Source of the DNA: Blastococcus sp. CT_GayMR19
Lineage (GTDB): Bacteria > Actinomycetota > Actinomycetes > Mycobacteriales > Geodermatophilaceae
Assembly (NCBI RefSeq): GCF_004570385.1
Contig: NZ_SPQL01000001.1
Coordinates: 62,001 to 126,000, forward strand
Direction of reading: 5' to 3'
DNA: 64,000 nucleotides
Both the position numbers and the translations under genes were made by a program. Every line of letters starts with the position of its first letter. The stretch's first letter is position 1. The notes beneath the pieces are model-generated. The model was not told the DNA's origin, ran no database searches, and worked only from the letters and a program-made list of their open reading frames with translations. Of this stretch, positions 52,248 to 60,581 are shown one piece after another.

Positions 52248-53981
52248 CTACTGGACGGTGATGCGGTCCGTCGCCGGCGCCGACACCGGCTGGTTCGCCG
52301 CCAGGTAGGCGGTGAACGCGTCGAGATCGATCGGTCCGGTCACCGCGTTCTGCCCTCCGGGCAGCACGGTGAAGCCGTCACCTCCGCCGGCCAGGAAGTT
52401 GTTCACCGTGACCCGGTAGGTCTGCCCGTCGACGACGGCCGCCCCGCCGATCGTGAGCGTCTCGTTGAGCACGCGCCCACCGGCGCAGCTGCCGGTCGTG
52501 CTGGGCGCGCCCGCGGCGGTGACGGTGTAGCGCACCGTGGCGGAGGGCTGGAGCACCCGGATCGCCGGTCCGACGTACTGCTCCTCCAGCAGGCACTGCA
52601 GCTGGGCGCCCGTCAGGTCCAGGGTCACCAGGTTGTTGGCGAAGGGCTGGACCGTGAACGCCTGCTCGTAGGTGACCGCGCCCGCCGGCAGGTCGGCACG
52701 GACGCCGCCCGGGTTCATGAAGGCGGCCACGGCGCCCTCCTCGTCGTCGGTGGCCGCCAGCTGCGCGTCGGCGATGAGGTTGCCCAGCGCGGACTCCCCG
52801 CTCGCGACGGCCGCCCGGGTGATCACGGCGCTGGTCGTCCCGACCACCTCGGTCGCGATCGGCCCCAGCGCCGTGCGGTAGCGCGCGATCAGCTCGGTCT
52901 GCGCCGCATCCTTGGCCACCGTCCGGTCGACGAGGACGTTGTCGGCCGAGGCCGTCACCACATCACCGGTGCGCTTGTCGATCTGCAGGTCGATGTCGGT
53001 GACCAGTCGCCCGAACGAGCTGGCGCTGGTGACCAGCTTGCCGTCGAGCTCGCAGTTGTAGGCCTGGTGGGTGTGACCGGAGACGACCACATCGATGGAG
53101 TCGCTCATCCCGGTCGCGATGTCGACGATCGGGCCGGACAGCCCGTTGCAGCCGTTGACGTCCCACGCGTCCGCCCCGGTCTGGACACCGCCCTCGTGCA
53201 GGAGGACGACGATCGACTCGACGCCCTTCTCCTGCAGCTTCGCGGCGTGGGTGTTGGCGGTCTCCACCTCGTCGGCGAAGTCGAGACCGGCGACGCCCTC
53301 CTGGCTGACGATCTGCTTGGTCCCCTCGAGGGTCATGCCGATGAACCCGACCTTCACCCCGGCCACCTCGTGGACGGCGTACGGATCGAGCAGCGGCTCC
53401 CCGGTCTCGGTGACGAACGCGTTGGCCGACAGGTACTCGAACTCCGCCCCCTCGTACGGGGTGCCGTCCGCGCACCCGTCGACCGGGTGACAGCCGCCGT
53501 CCTGGATGCGCAGCAGTTCGGCAGCGCCCTCGTCGAACTCGTGGTTGCCCACGCTGGCGTAGTCCAGGCCGGCCAGGCCGAGCGACTCGATGGCCGGCTC
53601 GTCGTGGAACGCGGCCGACAGGAGCGGCGAGGCCCCGATCAGGTCGCCCGCGGCGACGGTGATGGAGTTGCCCGCCTCCTGCGCGGCCTCGAGCTGGGCC
53701 AGCTGGGTGGCCAGGTACTCGGCGCCGCCCGCGTCCACCGTCGGGGCCGTCGCCGCCCCGGCGCCGTCCGGGTCCGCACCCGTCTGGATCCGGCCGCCGG
53801 AGCCGCCGGGCGGCTCGAGGTTGCCGTGGAAGTCGTTGAGGGCGAGCAGCTGGACGTCGACCAGCTTGGCCGGCTTGTCGCCCGCCGCGGCCGGGGACAG
53901 GGTCGCGACGACCGTCAGGACGGACGACGTCGTCGTCACGGCGGCGACGGCAGCCATGCGGCGCAGGATGGTTCGTTCCAT
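52248..53981 (-). CDS. Secreted 5'-nucleotidase/metallophosphoesterase (UshA-like)
   Basis: 577-residue exported enzyme that dephosphorylates nucleotides outside the cell. The signal peptide of about 33 residues ends ...LSPAAAGDKP. The metal motifs are LALNDFHGNLEP, GNHEFDEG, LLHEGG and SGHTHQ. The C-terminal 5_nucleotid_C domain has FMNPGGVRADLPAGAVTYEQAF and NFLAGGGDGF (base-stacking loop). No cell-wall sorting signal is seen, so it is free or loosely bound. ATG 53981 was chosen because the signal peptide begins there; the open frame upstream is antisense to the next gene. Together with the BMP importer it can supply nucleosides. Confidence 0.93.
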   Translation of the reverse strand: MERTILRRMAAVAAVTTTSSVLTVVATLSPAAAGDKPAKLVDVQLLALNDFHGNLEPPGGSGGRIQTGADPDGAGAATAPTVDAGGAEYLATQLAQLEAAQEAGNSITVAAGDLIGASPLLSAAFHDEPAIESLGLAGLDYASVGNHEFDEGAAELLRIQDGGCHPVDGCADGTPYEGAEFEYLSANAFVTETGEPLLDPYAVHEVAGVKVGFIGMTLEGTKQIVSQEGVAGLDFADEVETANTHAAKLQEKGVESIVVLLHEGGVQTGADAWDVNGCNGLSGPIVDIATGMSDSIDVVVSGHTHQAYNCELDGKLVTSASSFGRLVTDIDLQIDKRTGDVVTASADNVLVDRTVAKDAAQTELIARYRTALGPIATEVVGTTSAVITRAAVASGESALGNLIADAQLAATDDEEGAVAAFMNPGGVRADLPAGAVTYEQAFTVQPFANNLVTLDLTGAQLQCLLEEQYVGPAIRVLQPSATVRYTVTAAGAPSTTGSCAGGRVLNETLTIGGAAVVDGQTYRVTVNNFLAGGGDGFTVLPGGQNAVTGPIDLDAFTAYLAANQPVSAPATDRITVQ

Positions 53982-54206
53982 TCCGGAGGCTCCTGGAGAA
54001 GGCGGATCAGACAGGCTCTGCGGCGACCTCGGCGGTTCCGGACCATCGGCCTCTGCACCTGCGGCCGCTCGATGGGCGATGGATGGATCGTGCATGACCA
54101 CGACCCGGATGTCAGTTCCTGATCGCCGCCCCCCGGTGTGTCCGGTCCCACCCACCGTCCGGGTGATGTGCGCATCGTCGGCCGCCCGGGTGGGCATGAT
54201 CGGCCC

Positions 54207-55211
54207 ATGCACCTTCCCGAGCCCCGCGGACCGCTCAGCGAGGCCCTGTTCCGGAACCTGGCCGCGGGCACGCTCGCGCCGGGCACCGTCGAGCAGGCCG
54301 AGCGGGTCACGCCGGACGACCCCATGCGCGACGACGACCTGCAGATCAGCCTGGCCGTCCTGTACGAGCTGCACTACCGGGGCTTCTCCGGCGTTCCGGA
54401 CGCCTGGGAGTGGGACCCGGGGCTCCTCGGGCTCCGCGCCGTTCTCGAGCAGCGGCATCTCGATGCCCTCCGCGACCGCACCGGGCCGATCGCGGTCACC
54501 GACGAGCCGGTCGACCGGCAGCTCGCCGCCCTGATCGCCGCGGACGACGGCCCGTCGCTGTCCAGCTTCATGGCCAAGCAGGGCACGCTCGAGCAGTGGC
54601 GGGAGTACCTGACGCTGCGGTCGGTCTACCACCTCAAGGAGGGCGACCCGCACACGTTCGCCATCCCCCGCCTCGGCGGCCGCGCCAAGGCGGCGATGGT
54701 GGAGATCCAGGCCGACGAGTACGGCGGTGGGTCGCTGGTGCGGATGCACAGCGAGCTGTTCGGGGGCCTGATGTGCGACCTCGACCTGGACTCGACCTAC
54801 GGCGCCCTCTGGGACGACGCGCCCGCGGCCGCCTTCGCCTCGGTCAACACGATGTCCCTGTTCGGCCTGCACCGTCGCTGGCGGGGCGCAGCGGTCGGCC
54901 ACCTGACCGCCGTGGAGATGACGTCGTCGGAGCCCAGCCGCCGGTACTCCGCCGGGCTGCGCCGGCTCGGGTACGGCGAGCGGACGACGGTCTTCTACGA
55001 CGAGCACGTGGAGGCCGACGCCGTCCACGAGCAGATCGCGTCGGTGGACATGTGCGGCTCGCTGGTCGCCGAGCAGCCGGACCTGCTGCCCGACGTCCTG
55101 TTCGGCGCCGCCGCGTCGCTGGCCATGGACGCCGTCGCCGCGGAGCACCTCCTCGGCGCCTGGGCGGCCGGGCGGTCGGCCCTGCGCCGGGAGCGCCCGC
55201 TCGCGGCCTGA
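54207..55211 (+). CDS. Haem-oxygenase-like iron-containing redox enzyme family protein
   Basis: 334 residues. The helical C-terminal two-thirds resembles the Haem_oxygenas_2 (iron-containing redox enzyme) family. Candidate metal ligands are in VEIQADEYGGGSLVRMHSELF, EMTSSEPSRRYSAGLRRLG and EHVEADAVHEQIASVDMC. Members of this fold include di-iron oxidases that fragment amino or fatty acids, and a role in specialised metabolism is possible but unproven. The N-terminal roughly 110 residues are extra. ATG 54207 (MHLPEPRG) was chosen over the 54138 start; no ribosome-binding site precedes it. It converges on the symporter gene with a 3-bp gap. Confidence 0.78.
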   Translation: MHLPEPRGPLSEALFRNLAAGTLAPGTVEQAERVTPDDPMRDDDLQISLAVLYELHYRGFSGVPDAWEWDPGLLGLRAVLEQRHLDALRDRTGPIAVTDEPVDRQLAALIAADDGPSLSSFMAKQGTLEQWREYLTLRSVYHLKEGDPHTFAIPRLGGRAKAAMVEIQADEYGGGSLVRMHSELFGGLMCDLDLDSTYGALWDDAPAAAFASVNTMSLFGLHRRWRGAAVGHLTAVEMTSSEPSRRYSAGLRRLGYGERTTVFYDEHVEADAVHEQIASVDMCGSLVAEQPDLLPDVLFGAAASLAMDAVAAEHLLGAWAAGRSALRRERPLAA

Positions 55212-55214
55212 CCG

Positions 55215-56105
55215 TCAGGCGCCGGCCGGCGCCTCGGCGGGGACCTCCCGGTCCGCGGTCCGGCTGATCGCCCAGCCGAACAGCGCCGCCACCGGGAACA
55301 TCAGCACGCTGTAGACGGCGGCCGGGACGGCGAGTTCGACGCTGTCCAGCACGGAGATGGCCACGGCGATGGCCAGGGTGCCGTTGTGCACGCCGATCTC
55401 GAAGGCGCTCGCGATCGCCTGCCGCTGCACCACCCCCAGCGCCCGTGGCACGAAGAAGCCGGCGGTCAGGCTGGCAAGGCAGAACAGGAGCGCGGGCAGC
55501 CCGACGTCGCTGAGGTAGCCGAAGAAGTCCTCCCGCTCGGCGACGATCGTGCCGACGATGACGAGGGCCAGCACCACGGCGGACAGGATGCGCACCTGCT
55601 TGTCCATGCGGTCGGCGAACGCCGTCGCGCGATGGCGGACCAGCATCCCCAGCGCGACCGGCACGAGCACGATCACGAACACCTGCAGGGTCTTGCCGAG
55701 CTGCAGGCCGAGGTCTCCGCCGTCAGCCGGGTCGAAGTACGCGATGGCCAGGTTGGTGATCAGGGGCAGCGTGACGACGGCGATCAGCGAGTTCACGGCG
55801 GTCAGCGTGATGTTGAGCGCGACGTCCCCGCGGAAGAGGTGGCTGAACAGGTTGGCCGTCGTGCCACCCGGCGACGCCGCCAGCAGCATCAGTCCGACGG
55901 CGAGCAACGGCGGCAGGTCGAAGGCGAGCACCAGCCCGAAGCACACGGCGGGCAGGACCAGCAACTGCAGGGTCAGGGCGATGAGGACGGCCTTCGGCGA
56001 ACGTCCGACGCGGGCGAAGTCGCCCACCGTCAGCGACAGTCCGAGGCCGAACATCACCAGGGCGAGCGCCAGCTGGAGCGCGACGGTGGTGACTGATGAA
56101 CCCAT
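55215..56105 (-). CDS. Bile-acid:sodium symporter family transporter
   Basis: 296-residue SBF-fold membrane protein with about ten helices. Helix-pair motifs include LMLLAASPGGTTANLFSHLFRGDVALNITLTAVNSL (the crossover with the AASPGGTT stretch) and AFEIGVHNGTLAIAVAISVL. Bacterial members of this branch move organic anions such as pantoate or bile acids; the substrate is unknown here. ATG 56105 is preceded by ggaggg. It seems transcribed alone. Confidence 0.88.
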   Translation of the reverse strand: MGSSVTTVALQLALALVMFGLGLSLTVGDFARVGRSPKAVLIALTLQLLVLPAVCFGLVLAFDLPPLLAVGLMLLAASPGGTTANLFSHLFRGDVALNITLTAVNSLIAVVTLPLITNLAIAYFDPADGGDLGLQLGKTLQVFVIVLVPVALGMLVRHRATAFADRMDKQVRILSAVVLALVIVGTIVAEREDFFGYLSDVGLPALLFCLASLTAGFFVPRALGVVQRQAIASAFEIGVHNGTLAIAVAISVLDSVELAVPAAVYSVLMFPVAALFGWAISRTADREVPAEAPAGA

Positions 56106-56213
56106 GGGGCCCTCCGATCAGGTGCCGGAGGCCCACGTGCGGATCCGCCCGGCGGGACGTGCCGCACATCGTCGGGCACGACCGGACCGTTTCCGGTCCC
56201 CGGACACGCCGGA

Positions 56214-56612
56214 TCACCCGCGGGGGTCGTCCTCGGTGCCCGGTCGGATGAGCTCCCGGATGGTCTGCACGGGCCGGGGGCGGCTCGGCGCGCTCGGCGC
56301 GGAGAACCCCGACCGCTTGTGCGAGCCGTCGCAGAACGGCTTGATGCCCGACTTCCCGCACCGGCAGAGTGCGATCGTCTCCCGGCCGGGGTCGATCTCG
56401 CCGCCGTCCTGGTCCAGCAGCCGGAAGTCCCCGCGCACGATCAGCGGGCCGTCCCGGTACGGCGTGATGGTCGCCCCGCCGTCCTGCGCGGGCGCGAGGT
56501 GGGCATCGTCGGGCAGGCCGGGCTCGTCGGGCAGCGGTCGGGACACGACCCTCCCCTGCCCGGCCGGTTCCCCCGGCACACCCTCACTCACTCGAACGAC
56601 GTGCTCCCCCAC
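56214..56612 (-). CDS. CDGSH iron-sulfur domain protein
   Basis: 132-residue protein with the mitoNEET-type [2Fe-2S] motif CRCGKSGIKPFCDGSHKRSGF near residues 83-103: three Cys and one His as ligands. The N-terminal half has the strand IVRGDFRLLDQDGGEIDPG common in bacterial CDGSH proteins. The role is redox or iron-sulfur transfer, not further defined. The start is uncertain: GTG 56612 gives MGEHVVRVSEG; a shorter internal start is possible. Confidence 0.85.
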   Translation of the reverse strand: MGEHVVRVSEGVPGEPAGQGRVVSRPLPDEPGLPDDAHLAPAQDGGATITPYRDGPLIVRGDFRLLDQDGGEIDPGRETIALCRCGKSGIKPFCDGSHKRSGFSAPSAPSRPRPVQTIRELIRPGTEDDPRG

Positions 56613-56614
56613 CG

Positions 56615-56677
56615 GTTGATCATCGGCAGGCGGCCGCTCGCCACGCCGACGGCCTCAGCCATCTGGCGATGATCAAC
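56615..56677. repeat. 11-bp inverted repeat at the glnE end
   Basis: gttgatcatcg (56615-56625) and cgatgatcaac (56667-56677) are exact complements 41 bases apart; the second arm overlaps the last bases of glnE. This is a weak terminator candidate. Confidence 0.45.
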
Positions 56678-59600
56678 TCGCCGGCGTCTGGCCGTAGAAG
56701 ACCTGTTCCACGACGGCCCGCGCGCGGCGGGTGGTGCGGCGGTAGTCCTCGACGAACCGGCCGGCGTCCAGGTCGGGTCCGTATCCGCAGGCCCGGGCGA
56801 CGCCGACGAGCTCGGAGCCGGGGCGGGGCAGCTGGTCACTGGGCCGGCCGCGGACCAGGAAGATCGCGTTGCGGGCGCGGGTGGCGAGCTCCCAGGCCGC
56901 GTGCAGCGCCTCGGTCTGATCGCCGTCCAGCAGGTCGGCATCGCCGAGTGCGGCGAGTCCGTCCACGGTCGACGGCGTCCGCAGCGCCGGGACGTCAGCC
57001 GCGTGCTGCAGCTGCAGGAGCTGGACCGTCCACTCGACGTCGGAGAGCCCCCCGCGGCCGAGCTTGGTGTGGGTGGCCGGATCCGCGCCGCGCGGCAGCC
57101 GCTCCCGCTCGACCCGGGCCTTGATCCGGCGGATCTCGGCGACCTGCTCGGCAGTGAGGCCCTCGGCCGGATACCGGATGGGATCGATCAGGGTCACGAA
57201 GTCGGCACCGAGCTGCTCGTCGCCGGCGACGGGCACCGCGCGCAGCAGCGCCTGCACCTCCCAGACCGAGACCCAGCGTTCGTAGTACTCGCGGAAGGCG
57301 TCGATGCTGCGCACCAGCGCCCCCTGCCGGCCCTCGGGACGCAGGTCGGCGTCCACCTCGAACGCCGGGTCCGGCGCGGGCTCGCTCAGCAGCCGGCGCA
57401 GCGTGTGCGCGACCGCGTTCGCGGCGGCCGTCGCCTTCCCCTCGTCGGCACCCTCGCGGGGGCGGTGGACGAACAGCACGTCGGCGTCGGACCCGAAGCC
57501 CATCTCGCCACCGCCGAGGCGGCCCATGCCGATCACCGCGAGGTCCATGGTCACGTCGGCGGGCTCGATGCCGGTCTCCTGGGCGTGGGCCCGCAGCGCG
57601 ACGTCCAGGCCGGCCTGCAGGGTGGCGACGGCGATGTCGGTGAGCGCCCGGCCGAGCCGGGCGACGTCGAGGCGGCCGAGCAGGTCGGCGCATGCGACCC
57701 GCAGCAACTCGTGCCGGCGCAGGCCGCGCAGCACCCGCATGCCCGCCTGCGGGTCGGGGGCCCGCGCGGCGGCCTGCCGCCACGCCCCGGCGAGCGCGCC
57801 CGCGCCCCGCGGCTCCAGCTCGGCGTCCTCGGCCAGGATGCGCAGCGCCTCCGGCGTCCGGGTGAGCAGCGACGCGACGTACTGGCTGGAGCCCAGCAGC
57901 TGGGCCAGCCGCTCGGCCACCTGCCCCTCGTCGCGCAGCAGCCGCAGGTACCACTGGTTGCCGCCCAGGGCCTCGCTCACCTGGCGGTAGGCCAGCAGAC
58001 CGGCGTCCGGGTTGGGCGCGGAGGCCAGCGCCTGCAGGAGGACGGGCAGCAGGTATTTCTGCATCGACGCCGAGCGGGAGACGCCGCCGGTCAGCGCGCC
58101 CAGGTGCCGCAGGGCCCCCTCGGGATCGGCGAAGCCGAGGGCACGCAGCCAGTCGCCGGCCGCCTTCGACCCGAGCTGGAGGTGCTGGCCCGGCACCCGG
58201 GCCACCGCGGAGAGCAGCGGCCGGTAGAAGAGCTTCTCGTGCAGCCGCCGCACCTCGCGGGTGTGCAGCGCGAGTTCCGCCTGCAGGACGTCGACGGCCT
58301 CACCGCGGTGGTCGGGCTTGTAGCCCAGCGACCGGGCGAGCCAGCGCAGCTGCTGCTCGTCGGTGGGCAGCAGGTGGGTGCGGCGCAGCCGCAGCAGCTG
58401 GAGCCGGTGCTCGACGGTCCGCAGGAAGCGGTAGGAGGCGATCAGCGTGGCGGCGTCCTCGCGCCCGACGTACCCCCCGGAGGAGAGCGCCTGGAGCGCG
58501 GGGAGCGTGCCGCCGAGCCGGAGGGTCTGGTCGACCCGGCCGTGCACCATCTGCAGCAGCTGGACGGCGAACTCGACGTCGCGCAGGCCGCCCCGGCCCA
58601 GCTTGAGCTCCCGGTCCGCCTGCGCGGCCGGGATGTTGGCCTCCACCCGTCGGCGCATCGCCTGCACCTCGCCGACGAATCCGGGCCGGTCACCGGCGGT
58701 CCACACCCGCGGCCAGAGGGCGTCGACGTAGGCACGGCCCAGATCGGGGTCGCCCGCGACGGGCCGCATCTTCAGCAGGGCCTGGAACTCCCAGGTGCTC
58801 GCCCACTGCTCGTAGTAGGCGGCGTGCCCGGACACCGTGCGGACCAGGGCGCCGGCCTTGCCCTCGGGGCGCAGCGCGGCGTCGACCTCCCAGGCCGCCT
58901 CGTGGCAGATCCGCATCAGGGCGGCTGCCACCCGGGTGGCGCTGCTCAGGGCGGGTCCCTCGGCGTCGGTCGGGTCGACCGGCTCGGCCACGAACACGAC
59001 GTCGACGTCGCTGACGTAGTTGAGCTCCCGGCCGCCGCACTTGCCGAGCCCGATGACGGCCAGCCGGCAGGCCGCGGCGGAGGCGGGCTGCTCGGCGACG
59101 GCGAGGGCCAGCCCGGCGGTGAGCACGGCGGCGGCGATGTCGGCCAGCTCGGCGGCGGCGTCCTCCGCGGGCAGCCCGTCCCCGAGATCGCGGCCGGCCA
59201 GCGAGAGGACGGCGCGGCGGTAGGCCAGGCGGAGCGCGGCGATCCGCTTCGGCGAGGCGTCGGGTGCCGCCTTGCCCAGTCGCACACCCCACGGCGGGTC
59301 GTCGGGATCGGCACCGACGGCGAGGAGCATCTGCCGTTCCAGCTCGCGGGCCGACGGACCGTCGGCGCCGCGGCCGGCCCCGTCCCCGTCGGCGTCCAGC
59401 ACGGCCCAGTCGGCGGGGCGGGCCGCGAGGTGGTCGGCCAGCCCGGAGCTGGCCCCCAGCACGGCGAGCAGCCGGCTGCGCAGCAGCGCGGACCCCCGCA
59501 GCCGGGCCAGCAGAGCGGCGGCGAACCCGCCGCTGCTGTCGGCGGAGTCCAGCGCCTCCACCAGCCGGTGCAGCGAGCGGAGGGCCAGATCGGGGTCGCC

Positions 59601-59783
59601 GGCCCGCGCGAGGGCGGCCACGACGGGGCCCGCCTCGGGGTCGGCCGGCTCGTTGCGCTCCAGGTCCCACAGGCCCAGGGCGGGGTCGGCCAGCAGGCGC
59701 GCGGCGCGTTCGCCGTCCTCGAAGCCGAACCGCACCAGCCGCACCACCGCCCGGCGCGGGACCTCCACCTCGGCCCTCGTCAT
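56673..59783 (-). CDS. glnE: Bifunctional glutamine synthetase adenylyltransferase/deadenylylase
   Basis: 1036-residue regulator that adds or removes AMP on the tyrosine of glutamine synthetase. Two nucleotidyltransferase domains are visible: the N-terminal one with GKCGGRELNYVSDVDVVFV and the C-terminal one with GMGRLGGGEMGFGSDADVLFVH. Each is followed by a helical bundle (QRTVEHRLQLL, and KLGRGGLSDVEWTVQLLQ). Both GSD-type metal motifs are intact, so both activities are predicted. The target glnA (25742) has Tyr405; the nearby glnA2 does not. It starts four bases after the GATase gene stop, in the same unit. Confidence 0.96.
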   Translation of the reverse strand: MTRAEVEVPRRAVVRLVRFGFEDGERAARLLADPALGLWDLERNEPADPEAGPVVAALARAGDPDLALRSLHRLVEALDSADSSGGFAAALLARLRGSALLRSRLLAVLGASSGLADHLAARPADWAVLDADGDGAGRGADGPSARELERQMLLAVGADPDDPPWGVRLGKAAPDASPKRIAALRLAYRRAVLSLAGRDLGDGLPAEDAAAELADIAAAVLTAGLALAVAEQPASAAACRLAVIGLGKCGGRELNYVSDVDVVFVAEPVDPTDAEGPALSSATRVAAALMRICHEAAWEVDAALRPEGKAGALVRTVSGHAAYYEQWASTWEFQALLKMRPVAGDPDLGRAYVDALWPRVWTAGDRPGFVGEVQAMRRRVEANIPAAQADRELKLGRGGLRDVEFAVQLLQMVHGRVDQTLRLGGTLPALQALSSGGYVGREDAATLIASYRFLRTVEHRLQLLRLRRTHLLPTDEQQLRWLARSLGYKPDHRGEAVDVLQAELALHTREVRRLHEKLFYRPLLSAVARVPGQHLQLGSKAAGDWLRALGFADPEGALRHLGALTGGVSRSASMQKYLLPVLLQALASAPNPDAGLLAYRQVSEALGGNQWYLRLLRDEGQVAERLAQLLGSSQYVASLLTRTPEALRILAEDAELEPRGAGALAGAWRQAAARAPDPQAGMRVLRGLRRHELLRVACADLLGRLDVARLGRALTDIAVATLQAGLDVALRAHAQETGIEPADVTMDLAVIGMGRLGGGEMGFGSDADVLFVHRPREGADEGKATAAANAVAHTLRRLLSEPAPDPAFEVDADLRPEGRQGALVRSIDAFREYYERWVSVWEVQALLRAVPVAGDEQLGADFVTLIDPIRYPAEGLTAEQVAEIRRIKARVERERLPRGADPATHTKLGRGGLSDVEWTVQLLQLQHAADVPALRTPSTVDGLAALGDADLLDGDQTEALHAAWELATRARNAIFLVRGRPSDQLPRPGSELVGVARACGYGPDLDAGRFVEDYRRTTRRARAVVEQVFYGQTPAS

Positions 59784-59787
59784 GGAG

Positions 59788-60519
59788 TCAGGCGGCCGAT
59801 CGGGCGCGGGCCCGGACGAGGTCGGCGAACCGCGCCGCGAAGGGCGCCCACGCCTCCGCCACGTCGGGATGGGCCGCGTCGGAGCGCAGGCAGATGGTCT
59901 CCCGGTCGTGCGGGCTCGCCGCGACGCCGACCACGTCGCGCTCGGCCCACTCGTGCACGACCTCCGGCGTCGTCTCGATGTGGAACTGCAGGCCGTAGAC
60001 GTGCCGGCCGACGCGGAAGGCCTGGTTCTCGTAGAACGGGTTGCTCGCCAGCAGCGTGGCCCCGGTCGGGAGCCGGGAGATCTCGTCGTGGTGGAACTGG
60101 ATCACGTCCGGGGAGAGCGGCAACGGGCCGAACACGGGGTCGGCGTCCGCGGCGTCCCGCTTGGCGACGAGGGTCGCGCCGACCTCCGGGCCGTCGACGC
60201 CGGGCCGCACCGTTCCGCCACCGACGTCGGCGAGGAGCTGGGCGCCCAGGCAGATGGCCAGCGTCGGGAAGTCGGCGGCCAGTGCCTGCCTCAGCAGATC
60301 GCGGACCGGGACGAGCTCGGGGCTGGTCGCCTCGTCGTCCGTCGCCGACTGCGGCCCACCGAGGACGACCATCCCGTCGTGACCGGCGAGGTCGTCCGGC
60401 AGCGGTTCGCCGAGGCCCAGGTGCCGCTCGTCGAGCTCGAGGCCGGCGTCCCGCAGCCAGTCGCCGAGCCGGGCGAGCGGATCGGTCTCATGGACGACGA
60501 GGACGAGCAGGCGGGCCAC
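59788..60519 (-). CDS. Class I glutamine amidotransferase domain protein
   Basis: 243-residue stand-alone GATase1. The nucleophile elbow is LAICLGAQLLADVGGG with Cys in ICLG, and the His/Glu are in GLQFHIET. GGPQSATDD supplies the oxyanion loop. It is related to the amidotransferase lying with glnA2-type genes in actinobacteria, suggesting a role in glutamine or gamma-glutamyl metabolism (inference). GTG 60519 follows a TAACCT box by seven bases; the open frame upstream overlaps the palindrome and glnA2 and was rejected. Confidence 0.82.
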   Translation of the reverse strand: MARLLVLVVHETDPLARLGDWLRDAGLELDERHLGLGEPLPDDLAGHDGMVVLGGPQSATDDEATSPELVPVRDLLRQALAADFPTLAICLGAQLLADVGGGTVRPGVDGPEVGATLVAKRDAADADPVFGPLPLSPDVIQFHHDEISRLPTGATLLASNPFYENQAFRVGRHVYGLQFHIETTPEVVHEWAERDVVGVAASPHDRETICLRSDAAHPDVAEAWAPFAARFADLVRARARSAA

Positions 60520-60526
60520 GCCGTCG

Positions 60527-60532
60527 AGGTTA
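60527..60532 (-). promoter_or_regulatory. -10 box of the GATase-glnE unit
   Basis: TAACCT on the minus strand ends seven bases before GTG 60519; leaderless spacing. Confidence 0.5.
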
Positions 60533-60546
60533 GTTCCCGCTGCACA

Positions 60547-60578
60547 CGGGCGGCCAAGATGGCCATCCTGGCCGCCCG
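60547..60578. repeat. 32-nt palindrome, copy 2
   Basis: A 16-nt arm and its complement (one mismatch) with no loop, core gcggccaagatgg/ccatcctggccgc. It lies in the 62-bp gap between the glnA2 stop and the GATase start. It shares the core with 48350-48375. Confidence 0.75.
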
Positions 60579-60581
60579 GGG

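Noticed and set aside
50028-54122. 1364-residue plus-strand open frame
   Set aside because: Antisense to the PPOX, MFS and nucleotidase genes; composition is the mirror of those genes.
56901-60533. 1210-residue plus-strand open frame
   Set aside because: Shadow of glnE on the other strand, ending in Arg/Gly/Pro low-complexity sequence.
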